A DNA stretch of 64,000 nucleotides from the NCBI GenBank assembly GCA_963921425.1, contig OY992832.1:20744835-20808834 (forward strand), read 5' to 3'. This document shows, one piece after another, positions 20,832-32,715 of this stretch. The position numbers and the translations under genes were made by a program. The DNA comes from Dryas octopetala. Taxonomy: Eukaryota; Streptophyta; Magnoliopsida; Rosales; Rosaceae. Each line of letters begins with the position of its first letter. The first letter of the stretch is position 1. The notes under the pieces were generated by a model. That model was not told the DNA's origin. It saw only the letters and a program-made list of their open reading frames with translations, and searched no databases.

Positions 20832-22019
20832 CATTTAGCCAGTTGAATCATATGTTTTGTGGAATTAATTGATATGTTTCTCAGGTTTCAATTGTTGTAT
20901 TCATGTCGTAATAGTAGTCTCCCACTAAGATTCAGTCAAAGGAGCACACTCGTTGAAGATTTCTATTTCATACTTTGATCCTGTACTATCAAAGATAGTT
21001 TTGGGAAATATCAATTGTAAAACTGGAATCCAAAATCAGGTTCCCAATTGCTTTTGTTGAGATTGAACTTTCTTGAATTGAATTCTTGAGCATTTAATTA
21101 ATGCATAAATTGGATTGTCACATGTAAATACCATTTCTAATTCATTGTTTTTGAATAGCATAGGCATGGTCATATAGAGGTTCATAACAAAAGTTTGGCC
21201 TCACATGTGATGGACAACCTATTGTGTAACTGTTAAAACTTATACTTCTGTTGAATTAGTTTAGTGGTTTAACAAGTTCTTCCTTTTCCATGTTATCTTC
21301 ATAGTCTCACATGAGAAGTCAGAAGCTTAGCATGTTTAGTTTTGTATTTCATTTTATATTGTAAATGTTAAACATAGGCTGGGGCATGACCTTAATGCAA
21401 AATTAAAATTTAGGAATATATTATTAAGATTGAGATTGTAGGGTTCTATATGAATTAAAATTTTCTTCTATTGAAGGCCCTTGAATGGTAAAGTCACGTG
21501 TGTTTAAGGTTATTTCAACTCCATGCCAATTTTGAGGAATCTATCGTATATCCTGGAACATCATTGGGCCAACATGAAAGAATATCCCTGGTTTCCAAGG
21601 AAGAGGCACTAAGAAAGTTATAATTGATTCTATCAGACAAAGAAAAGTCTACCATTTCTGGTTTCAGAAACTTATAACCTTGTCTCCAACATTTCGATTG
21701 CACTTTGTCCTAGTGAAAAATGATTGGTAGTTGCTTTAAATAATTTTTGCTTAATTAGGGAACCTAGACTGATTGTGTAATGCTATCCACTGGTCTGTTC
21801 ACTCCCATATTTTTTGCATAGTTTATGGTTTGGCAGATTTTGTTGACTTCAGAAAGAAGCTTTTGGGACTATAAGGAACCTGCATGCAGCTTCATAGTTG
21901 CATTATTAAGCCTGTAGTAATTTACAACCATTGTAGCTGTCCTTCAAGTGTGGTTCTTAAGTTCATTGTCAACAAAATCAGAAGTTGTATCTCCTTCCAT
22001 GCATTCAACGCCCTCTCCG
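20832..22019. other. GT29 3' flank
   Basis: No second coding region is supported. The start of this stretch is the 3' untranslated region. Confidence 0.35.
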
Positions 22020-22355
22020 ACAAACTCTCAGCTTCTTGGAGATTGGAACCTCCTGAGGGCCCGGTGGTTCTTAGCTTGGGGTTGGACCATACTCTGTTGC
22101 CTTCTGTTGTTATTTGGGGGTCTCTGCTCCTGTCTCTCTTGTAAGGATGTTTTCTGTTTTCTAGTGGTACTTGGGCTCCTTATGCAGTTTTCGATCTTTT
22201 GGTTGTGGTTTTTATTTCTATTGTTTCTGTTGCCCTCTTTGGTTGGGCTTTGTTTTAGCAAGCTTGTATGTTTGTGGCGTTGATTCTTTTCTGCACACGA
22301 CCCTCTGTTGTTTCTTTTTTATCTTTTACATAATATTTATTTACCAAAAAAGAAA
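22020..22355 (+). mobile_element. possible LINE 3'-end fragment
   Basis: T- and G-rich, repetitive-looking sequence ends in TTTACCAAAAAAGAAAAG, resembling the CCC/CCA-An ends seen at the 41.5 kb LINE and in the micro-insertions. No target duplication was found, so the assignment is tentative. Confidence 0.3.
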
Positions 22356-22387
22356 AGAAAACCATGTTTGTTGCAGGTTCTGTTTTT

Positions 22388-22417
22388 GAGAGAGAGAGAG
22401 AGAGAGATAGAGAGATT
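22388..22417. repeat. (GA)n microsatellite
   Basis: About 14 GA units with one GATA interruption. Confidence 0.8.
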
Positions 22418-22705
22418 TTTATCCAGATATTTCATAGCATGTAAAGAGTTTGCCTTCTTGAAGGCTTCATAGTGGCTTAGAACTTACAGATGCGAAGGAG
22501 CATCCTTCATACAGATTGACTACATAGGTTAGTGATGATATTATATACAACAAAAGGCCATCAAACATTCCTGTCAACAAAAGCTTCCCTTCAACAAAAG
22601 CTACCAAACCGCCTTCCTCCATTCCCATGCAAAAGATGGCAAAAGAGAGTCAAAAAGATCTATACAGGCTCCTTCCCTCCTGTCTTGAGTTCCCTTTGGT
22701 ACTCT

Positions 22706-25700
22706 TTACTCCTCTGTGTCCATAACAGCATCCTTCTCTTCAAACTTCACTCCCACCAAGAACCTTATGCTTGCCTAAAAGAAAAGAACATGACAACCAA
22801 TTGAGCATGATTGAACAGCTGAAGAAACTGGCCACAACATCTTTCTAAAGAACTTTTTGTACCTGTTTGGGATCATAGACAGCATACTCATTGTACTCGA
22901 GGGCACCATCTTTATTATCCGAAGGCACTAAGCGACCACAAGGAACTTTGATGTCATCTTGCCAGACAAAGTGCTCCGACTCATCTGTTTTCTTCCTACC
23001 TACGCCCTTGATTCCGAGTTTCTTCTCTTCCAAAGATTTTGTATCCTGCCTCATTGAATTATAACGAATTTACAAGGCTTGTCCAGATTCATAGGAAACT
23101 CTCACTGTTGAGACTTGAATTAACACAACCATGTTTTCATACCTCTGGTGGGCTCTTAAGCTCAGTGATCTGATCTCCTAGAGAAGCTACAGCCAAAACC
23201 AAGAACCCTTCTGGTCTGTCCACGGAAGTAAACCCATACTTTGCAGCTTCTGCAGCAGCATCAGAGCAAACAATGGCCCTGCCAAACTGCGAGCCAAAAC
23301 CCATAGCATTAAAATACAAATTAGAAAAACTTCAACCACATAAAGTCGGCACTGAAACAGCACGAAGTAACTATAATACCATATAGCCTGGGACAGGGAG
23401 AGAGCATATTGCTGGCAAGAAACCTTTATGCAAGTGCCTCAACAGATTTGAACTCCGTGTGCCTGCAAAGTCATTAACCGAAACTTGAGTAAAACATTTG
23501 TTCAGGTTTTGAAGTAGTGCTTTTATTGACTTAGGCTTAGTGCAGCTAATTGAAGCTTTGCTTGTACTTTAAGTAGGCTTTTACTGCAGCTAACTGTCAT
23601 GCCTAAGAATCTTACCACACCATAAGAGGACATTGTTTGGTAACTTCTTCATCTCGTCCAGAGATGGGCAAGCACTTGATTCAATAACAAAAATGTTATC
23701 AACAGAGACCCCATATTCCTGCAAAGTATTAGTGATAACTATTAACAGAAATCCTCATTTTGTATAGAAATGCAGTCATTATTTCTTATAACGACTTAGA
23801 AAATACTAAAAGCTTTCATGCTTACAACATCTCCAACTTTGACAGGTTCATAGGTCTTCTCCAGGAAATTCAGGATCATCTTGTAGTCATCGGAATCTTT
23901 CTCCAGCGGAGAAATTGAGCAGCCCAATTTGTTATATCGTTCAGACAATGGGTCGTCAATGGTAGCTCCACTCATGTCTCCAATAAGATGTGAAGCCATG
24001 GTTATGTCTCGAACAGTCTCCAGTGCAGCTGCAGCCTGCAAAATGAGGCCAGATATAATTTCTGAATGAAGTGGACGCATCCCAGTATCACGCAGGTGAC
24101 ATAATTTGGTTTTGCTTACATGCTCTGCAAGTTCCTGATAATCCCTGAAGATGAAAGGCCGAGTAGAGTGCATGAGTGTAAACCATCTTTGGCTGAAGTC
24201 TGACCAGACAGCCTCAGCCTTTGGTCCTGTCTCCTTCATCGATTTCAATGTCTCTATGAATTTTTGAAGAACCTCCTCACCTGAATACATTATTTGGTCA
24301 GTTTTGCTATAGACAGTAAAAGGAGAGAACATGAAGTAAGTTTCTCACATCTCTCTAAATGGACACTGGAAAGCATCCCTATTGGCAGGTCGGGAGGATC
24401 AAATCCTGTCTCCATCAAAGCATATCTGTGTTCAAAATAGAAGGTTTCATGACTCCTCATGTTAAAAAAGGAAAAAGAAATTGATAGACAGGTGCCTTGG
24501 AATGGAAGCGTACTTGTAAATTTCCTGACTGCATAGGACCTTCATGAAGTTTGCAACCATAGGCTCAAGTTTGCAATGTGTGGCGGCAACTCCTAGCTGG
24601 TGAAGACCAAGCCCTCCATGTCTAACATCAACTCCATCATCCTATTCAGAGAAAAGCAGGTTTCATGCAACTGAATAGCATCACAAACAAAGGAAACAAG
24701 ACATGCTACACAACACAGGAAACAAGACACTGTACCATGTCTATCGGGTAGAACTTCAATGGCTTCTTCTGAATTTTCTTCTCTCTTTCCCCTGGTTCAA
24801 ACTCGTTGCCGGTTACTTCCTCAAAGAGCCTCTCAAACTCCTTCACTGCATTGTCCACATTGTCCCATTCTTCAAGCCTTTCCTCTGCATTAGGGTCATC
24901 ACCGACTTTCCCTTTCTTGTAGTACAAATGCAGGCTGTTCTCCGGGACCATAACCAGTTGCATGATGCAATAACTGCAATAACCAAATTATAAACTAAGG
25001 ACGAGTGACAAGCTCGCATTACACCTAAGCAAAAATAACTTAAAAAAGGGCTCGTCCCCATTACTCATTCAGTTTTTGGCCTAGATCACAGCGGGAAAAG
25101 GCACAGTTGTACAATATGCCATATTTCTCAAAGATTTTACCGCCTCGTTCCTGCAATCTTGTATCCTTGTAGACACTTCTTTTCCCATACAGCTTGAGCT
25201 ACACTCACAGGTCATGTGTTATAATATACATTTTCATATGAATTTCCAGGAAGTACCATCTTTAGAAATCTTTTGAGGAAAGGATTCTATACCTCTGCTG
25301 AAAGGGATTCAATTGCCTCTTCATTAGGATCCATTTTGTCCCATGGAATTCCTTTTCCATCAGGAGCAAGATCAGCAACGACATCATACGCTTCAAGAGG
25401 CTGGGGCTCTTGTTTTTCAATGCTATCGAGCAACCATGCTTCACTTACTACTGGTATGCCTTTTTCCCTGCAAAACATTAGAACTTCAATAATTAAAAAC
25501 TTGTCTTAAATAGTTAAATGACCATTTCAGACCACTGCTATTTCATGGGGGCAAAGTCATATATGCATTGCAATCTCTACCGTTTTCAAGAACACTTACA
25601 CTAAATCACAGTAAAGTTAATTATGGAAGGAAATCAGGGCAATGTATAGAAAAATCATCCACATTTATGCTCAATTGTTTTTTTCTCAATTATATGGTCA

Positions 25701-26953
25701 ACAAACATAGCAATGGAATTAATCAAGGAGACATAGTGCATGAGATGTATATCCAATGCTTAGAGCCAAAAAAATGAAATCTATACTCACATTGCTTCTA
25801 CGAGCTTAGATGTGCCACCTCGGTCTCGCTCCGCAGGAGAGACAACCAGGCAAGTTGCACCTGCAAAGGTTGTAATAACAATGCCAGTACAGACAAAGTA
25901 CAATCTCACATGCTGCAATAAAAATCCATAGGATAAAGAGAATTATTACCAATAACATGGTTGGCAACCTTTCCTCCATGTTTCTCTATTTCTTTTCTCC
26001 AATATTGCTGCATTACATATGGTAGGAAAAACATAATCAATAAGTAGAGCAAATTGTTAAAGACAAATGATTTTTTTTTTTTTCTTTCTCAAGTAGTGTG
26101 TAACATACATGTGTTCGAGTAAGACGGCCCATAAGAGAAATCAACATTCCAGTGAAAGGCTTATCCGGGGTGCTTAACTCCCCTTTAGGCCGGCTACTTG
26201 GGTCCTCATATTTCTTTAGCAACTACACCACAGATGAGGGAGCTCATAAATTGGCAAAAACAATTGATCATATATAGCATATCAATTGTGAAGAAAAGGA
26301 GATAGGCCGGTTAGAGTGTCAAATTACATCTGAAGCAGGAGAGTTCAGGATACTATCTGGAAACTTAATTGGTTCTTGTTTCCTTGGCGGATTCTTTGTG
26401 CTAAAGGTACAAGTGGCCCACTCACTATACGATCCAGTGCACGAGTATCGTATACCATTCAGCTCCAAATTGCCATTGCAAACTGGGCATTTCTCTAATG
26501 GCCCATAAAACAGCAAGTCTTGGCTGTCCAAACATTAATGATTTGGAAAGACAGTTACAAACAATTATGGTGTCTAAAAATTTGTAGAACATCAGACAAT
26601 GTATGATGTATGCAGGCATTGGGGATCAACTGAAAATGGACTAACCATTTTCGGAGAACAGCAGCATCAGAGCCAGAGGAGTCTTGGTCATTAGCTTCCA
26701 AGATTTCGCGCATTTGATCAGTTGACAGGTTGTCTTTGACTGCTGCACAGAGTTGCTCAAACTCAGAAGCTACGTCCCCTGAAGATTTTTTACCATTTGC
26801 ATGACCATTGTCATCTTCAGGCTTGGGCTTCTTTGGAGCTTGCTCTGCTTCATGTGCCTTGTTCTCTGCCTTCTGCTTCCTTGTCATCACTTTGTCTTCT
26901 TCAGAATGAGAATGAGACCTCGTTTCATGAACCTTGACATTTAGTGCACACAT
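22706..26953 (-). CDS. PARP3: poly(ADP-ribose) polymerase 3-like protein, 17 exons
   Basis: Exons in transcript order: 26646-26953, 26328-26523, 26109-26222, 25950-26007, 25791-25860, 25293-25467, 25065-25198, 24736-24973, 24514-24641, 24349-24425, 24120-24280, 23826-24035, 23616-23718, 23380-23462, 23143-23286, 22863-23045 and 22706-22774. All junctions are GT-AG and phase-consistent, giving 816 residues; plant PARP3 is about 815. Domains are a basic N-terminus, a PADR1 zinc site (C115, C118, C131, C141), BRCT (about 190-300), WGR (about 310-430), a helical regulatory domain (about 435-580) and the ART fold. The canonical His-Tyr-Glu triad reads C657 (LLWCGTR), V691 (GRAIVCSD) and E786 (NEYAVYD), so classical polymerisation is unlikely, as in other plant PARP3 proteins. 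A nuclear DNA-damage or seed role is family-level inference. Confidence 0.95.
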
Positions 26954-28054
26954 CGCATGGGGTTTGTAAGATGCTATGAACCTTTATATCATTAATTATT
27001 ACTGTTGTTGTTATTACTTATTAGTATTATTTAATTTTTAATCTCACACCATTTTTTATTTATTATTATCCTAAAAGAAAAATATCAAAATCTAACTTTG
27101 ACTTCAAAATGCCAAATTTTGACCTTGGAAAAACATGATTTAATTCTACAGAGATAAGAAACAAATATCTGGCTCAATTGGAAAAGAAAAAATGGAATAG
27201 CAAAATAGAAAATATTTTCTATTAATTATATGATCTTCATCATTTTAACCCTACATTTTTCTATTAAAATTTGTAGAAGAATTTGTTGTCCATCTGTGTT
27301 ATAGAGGTTTTCTTCCTTTTTTTTGGGTGGCTGTATTTGTTTCTTTTCCCATTTATTTGTCTTGGTAAAATCCTCTGTATAATTTCAAATGATCTCAAGG
27401 AAAAAACTCAAACAGTGGCTTCACTTGGTTAATTTTGATAACATACCTATCTAATACCATTCTTTGTTCAATACAATGTTCAATTAAAGTTTTTCAGGGT
27501 TGAGAACAAAGATAAATTAATGAATAGTATTTATTATTGTTAAAAAAATGAATAATATTTAACTCTTTAATAATTAGTTTTTGGGGCCTGGAAGGAAACC
27601 ATCCTAAATTTGGTTTTTGGAAGATATCCACTAATGTAAAACATACCGTTCCTTGATTCTTTTCTCGACTCTAATGAAAAAAAAAACCCCAAAAGAGAAT
27701 GCAAAACACTCAGCCTCAAAAATTAAAATAGATAAACAAATAAACCATATAGTACTGTAGGAATAACAGTGATACTAGCAAACACCATACTGATAAGAGC
27801 TTCAACTGCACAAAATATTAAGACCCACAAATTAACAAAAACAGAAACAAAAGCACACCTTCATCTTTCAGCTATTTGTTTCTCTGCAGCTACAAAGAAC
27901 TGGAGCAGAAAATGTACTTCCAACTTTAACAGGTACACAACACAAAGTGGGGATTTTTTTTTTTTTTTTTCCCCCAATGAAGAACATTATAGCGGTGGAA
28001 CATGGTAGTGGCATTTAAGCAGAGTCAGACCCTTTTACATCACCTACTTCTGGC
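26954..28054. other. PARP3 upstream region
   Basis: AT-rich with no clear TATA box. A five-codon upstream reading frame (ATG at 26958-26960 on the minus strand) overlaps the PARP3 start out of frame. No other gene was seen. Confidence 0.35.
27534..27546 (+). mobile_element. micro-insertion, 15-bp flanking repeat
   Basis: TTATTGTTAAAAA lies between AATGAATAGTATTTA (27519-27533) and AATGAATAATATTTA (27547-27561), one mismatch. Confidence 0.5.
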
Positions 28055-28059
28055 ACACC

Positions 28060-28182
28060 CTAAGTTGACACGTACATTCCTTTCCTGCAAGGCCTTGGTT
28101 TCTCTGTCATCCTCATTAGACGACGTGTATTGTAGGCATGAAACGTGTGCTCTATGCTGCTTACACAGCTGACACGTGGTAA
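28060..28182. promoter_or_regulatory. cluster of ACGT-core elements
   Basis: Four ACGT cores fall in about 115 bases: GACACGTAC near 28068, GACGACGTGTAT near 28119, AAACGTGTGC at 28141 and GACACGTGG near 28171. GACACGTGG is a G-box/ABRE-type site. The cluster is about 1.1 kb upstream of the PARP3 start codon, so it could be a distal ABA- or bZIP-responsive module. Confidence 0.4.
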
Positions 28183-28976
28183 TCTATCTGTTTAATGTGA
28201 GGCTTTGGCCTCGATCTGCGTGACTGCATGCAATCAAATATCAATGTTTTCATTTCTCTGTGTGAATTCTGAGGAATGTATTTGAAAATTAGAAGCTTTT
28301 TTTATTTCATTAGGATAAATTAGAGTCCAGTTCTTTTAACATTTTTTATTTAAAAAAAAAATCTTTAATTATTATCTTATCAAAGAAATATGTCATTATT
28401 TTTTTATTTTTTGAGAGCATAAAATACAAGTTTATCTCATATTTTTTTAAGGTATAGAATGAGATTTGTGAAGATTGCATTTATCCAAAATCTCAGAGTT
28501 AAAATTTAATATAGAGCCAACAAATCAGAATTTGAGAAAAAATAAAAATGCACTACCGAATATTTAAAAATGACCACCAAAGACTTAGCATCTAGTATGT
28601 GTGAAAAATTGAAATTAATAAATCAATATTATATAATATGAAATAGTTAAATATTATTAATTTTAATTAAAATTTTAAAAGTCATAAAATTTTATTTAAT
28701 AAATTATTAAATTAAACGACGTAAATAAAAGTTTCCCATTTCTTTATTCATTTGAAACTTGGCAGCTTCTCTAGGCCTACACTTGGTCTCCTTGGAACTC
28801 GTTACAAGAGCCAAAATTATCAAGGTGTCATACTGTCATGTGTAAAGGTATAGAGATGTCGTTTTAGTGGATTTGATGCTCAACTGTTGAAACGAGAGAT
28901 GTCGTTTTATGGTGCAACGACTCGGTTACATTTGTAATGTGGGTACAGTTAATCGAATTGGGAGTTTTCTTTGTTC

Positions 28977-29013
<37 letters not shown>

Positions 29014-29813
29014 CTAGTGGAATTTTTCTATGATAATCGGTACAAAATCCAACATTATGGGGGTTTTGGTGTTTGGTGTACTTTGGTAGACATTGTTTGG
29101 AGTTTTAAGTGATGAATGGACGTTCTGGATGTCTATAAGCCCGAGCCAAGGCCCAACAATTGAAACCAACCAAATGAGCCCAATATATAGACAGACTAGT
29201 TTGGCTATTTATTGGGCTGGGGTTTTCTAGTTCAAGCCTTCAGTCCCTTTGTCTCAAGTTCGAGTCCATGGTTCAAAGTCTCGGATTCAGATTCTGGGTC
29301 CCTAGTTTTGGTCTAGGTTTAAGAAATTTTGATATAACACCTATTTAGGTGAAACTTCAAAATGTGATTTGAAACTCTCAAATCTCATCTTCAAAACCCC
29401 CTATAATTTGCCAAATTCCATTATTTGGTTCCCAAATAAGACAGTACTTTAGCAAGATGGATTTGTATATCCCATCTTGACCGCAAATCCCATTTCGAAG
29501 TTCTTCATCCCAAGGACATTTATATAAATGATTTTAAGGTATAATTGACCGGTTGTAATTGAGTGACTGTTACAACTGTAGATTGTAACATAGCAACAAT
29601 TACATAATTAGGAAAAAAAATAAATGTGGGACGGCACTGTATTATCTTATAAATGGGCCCTCTTATTTGGACTTATCTCTCAATACTCCTAATTTATTTT
29701 CATTAAGAAAATGATATATATACACTTCAAATTAAGTTCTTTATATTTTTATGCATTCATACGGGAGCAATGCAAGAGTTTATTTTAAAGTCTAGTTAAC
29801 CGTTTTTCTTTGG
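28183..29813. other. AT-rich spacer with a long T tract
   Basis: A run of about 35 T with one or two breaks lies at 28979-29013. No coding region or bounded element was identified. Confidence 0.35.
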
Positions 29814-29821
29814 ATTGTTGG

Positions 29822-30418
29822 CAGGGCCGACCTTGACTTTTGGATGGCCTAGGGCGAAAATCTAAATTAGGCCCTTAATTTTAGTTGTACAAAAAAAATA
29901 AAAGAGTTTTTGCAAAATAATTCACAATTGACAATTGGGAATCAATGCATTATGATACTTCTATTAAAAAAACAATCTAAAATTTAGAATCAATACATTA
30001 ATTATCCTCAATATAAATACATTCAATTATCCAAAAATAACAACAACAACACACTCTTTCCATTAGCCTCAATAATATCCAAGTTATGAGCTATGACCAC
30101 CTACAAAAGCAAAATAGCAGCAGGGTAATAGTTCCGGTAGCAAAACATCACTGATTTGTCATAAATATAAATATGATAGATTAGTAAAGCAAGTCTAGAA
30201 ACAATTGAAGGAAAAAACAGTTTGATGAAATTGGGTGTGGTATTGACATTGGGCCTCTGTATCGACAATGGGCCAACAACTGTTTTTTTTTTCTTTTTAT
30301 TTTACAGTAGAATTTTTTTTAAAATATATATATATATATATAATATAAAAATTTGTGAGCCTCCCTTGAAGGTGGGCCCTAGGTAGTCGCACTCCGTGCC
30401 CTCATCAGGGCCGCCCTG
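29822..30418. mobile_element. non-autonomous hAT element, 8-bp TSD
   Basis: The ends are CAGGGCCGACC and the complement of GGCCGCCCTG, i.e. short CAGGG-type terminal repeats. ATTGTTGG flanks both sides exactly (29814-29821 and 30419-30426). CAGGG-like ends plus an 8-bp duplication are the hAT signature. The 597-bp interior has no open transposase frame. Confidence 0.85.
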
Positions 30419-30426
30419 ATTGTTGG

Positions 30427-32001
30427 ATATATGTGATGTGTCTCTATCATATGCTTCAAACAAAATAGAGTTGCCTCCTTATTGGCTTTTCGTTTACATG
30501 GACACCAAGCTAGCTAGCAAGGTAAGCAAAGAATCATGAAAGAGACTCATGAAAATGGCCCAATTTTGGTGCATGCAATCACATAAGATAGATATGTGGT
30601 TGAATGTGAAAGGAGTAGTAGCACAGTAGAGCCAAACTAGTGTATGCAAACAAAAGGGGGTGGTTGTTCTTTTCCCCTCAAGTTTTTCTCTCTCTCCCGA
30701 CAACGCATGGTGGAGGTCCCCTAATTAATTATCTTCAAATATATTCAAACACCATTTCACATTTTCCTCCCATCTTTGTTTGGTTGGTCAAGCCTACCTC
30801 AAAAGAAACCAAATTTCAACCTCTTTCAGCGCCTTTCTCTCTCCCCCTCTCTTTTTTGTGACTTCTTTATGAAAAAGTCGTTGGGAAAATCTCTTTTTTC
30901 ACACACAAAAGCACTTTCTTTTTTGGGTCTGATTAATCTTTTTTTATTTATTAGAGAGGGTAACAATCCTCAAGCCTCAAGGTATTTCTATCCATCTTAA
31001 TTAATCAATACCTAATCATTCTCAGGTTGATGTTATAACCTCGATGGGTGATTTGGTAAGGCCTCCAACTTGGACTCACACTTACGCGTTGAAAATATGG
31101 ACATGATTCATAAAGTGTTGTAAGATAATGGGTTTAGGCTTAACATAAATTAATGGGCCAATTAAGGGTTTGATTTATTATTTTTAGATTTCAATATTAG
31201 CACAAACCATTAAAATTATTTCTGAAATGATGAATTTTCCCATTCCCCATCCTTAAAAGGGAAGATTCGTGTACCCGTTTGGCATGAGAAGTTTTAATCA
31301 AAACAAACTCACTCTACATCCAAATATCATCATAAAATTTGTAAAATTACTTTGACATCGTTAGTTTTGAGCAATTTGAAACTTCTATAAGGATTCTGTC
31401 AGTATACCATTAGCCCTGAGAGTTTTAATCATGAGTTCAATTCATGACCATTTTACTCATGAATCCAATATTCAGGTTTGACCTAATTATATAATGTTCG
31501 TTTAATTAGTAGCAAGACTCTAAAAGATGGAAAAATGTTGTAATTAAGATTTATTTCTTAATTATTTTCTTTTATTTCTTATGTTAGTGGGAGCTAGCAG
31601 AAAATAAATTCCGTAGGATGTATATATACGTACCATATAAGTAAAATCTTGTATCTCTCAATACCAAGTTTAATTGGAGTACAATTTATCAAGATAAACG
31701 TAAGAGTGATGCAATGTTGTTCTAAGCAAAATCAGCAAGAAATAAAAACAATATTAGTTTACCATTTTCTGCCTTCTATAACTAGATATAAATTAAGCTA
31801 GTCACATAAAGGATTATCATGGAAGTTGAAAAGCAACCTACATATTCTATCTTATACTTCTTTAATTTTAAAGATGCACCCTTATACACCCTATACATAT
31901 TTTAGTCATTAAGCAGATACTAACATCATCACATAGAGAAAGTCAAAGATTTCATTCCCTTTAGCATCAAAAGTTGATTGATAAAATAAAAATAAAAAAC
32001 T

Positions 32002-32034
<33 letters not shown>

Positions 32035-32715
32035 GAGTACCACATAAGTGATTATCCCAACATTTCCATTTGTTAATACAATCATCATAAGCATGTAAAG
32101 ATTACCAGTTGGCAATGAAGCAAACAAATTTTCTCCATACTGGGATGTGCTACAAAAGCTTGTAACTTTATAATATCTACCTTGTGTTGATAGGAGAAAA
32201 GAAAATTCATCTGCTTCATCACTTCAGGCAATCATAAACTTATTGAAAAAACCACGTACTAATTAAGCAAACTGCAGTCTAGAGTTATTAGTACTCCGGT
32301 ACTCCCCATCAGACAGCAAGTGCTCCGTAGCAAACCGCTCCCTATAATGTGCATGGTGCAAGCTGCTGAGAATGTTTTGTTACTGAGCACAAGCTTCGAC
32401 ATAGAGTACCCTACTAACTTTATCCTCCATATACTTCTATCATGCATTTCAAATACTAAAGCTGAATGAAAATAATTAAGCTCCATAAGCTTCATGCGTG
32501 AGCAAATCGATATTGAGTTTTTATCAAAACTAGCTAAATTAAGATTACCCTGTCTTTTCATAGATAGCAGTTCTTATAAAACTTTCCAAAAATGACCAAA
32601 AGTTATGGTACACATGGTCCAAATTGGAGGCATGAAGGCACCATAATTTTTTTTTTTTTAATTCTTCAAAAATGTTATAAAAACTGCTATTTTGAAAAGA
32701 GGAGTTAAATTTTTG
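30427..32715. other. spacer downstream of the WIP gene
   Basis: Contains a (GA)n run at 32002-32037 and otherwise AT-rich sequence. A CT-rich stretch at 30670-30860 looks like a leader or promoter but no gene could be attached to it. Confidence 0.35.

Noticed and set aside
21884-22389. Hydrophobic frames of 70-110 residues
   Set aside because: T-rich composition and an A-rich end suggest a LINE fragment, not a membrane protein.
30640-31000. Possible gene start in a CT-rich patch
   Set aside because: No conserved protein, no splice-consistent continuation; at most an unassigned leader.
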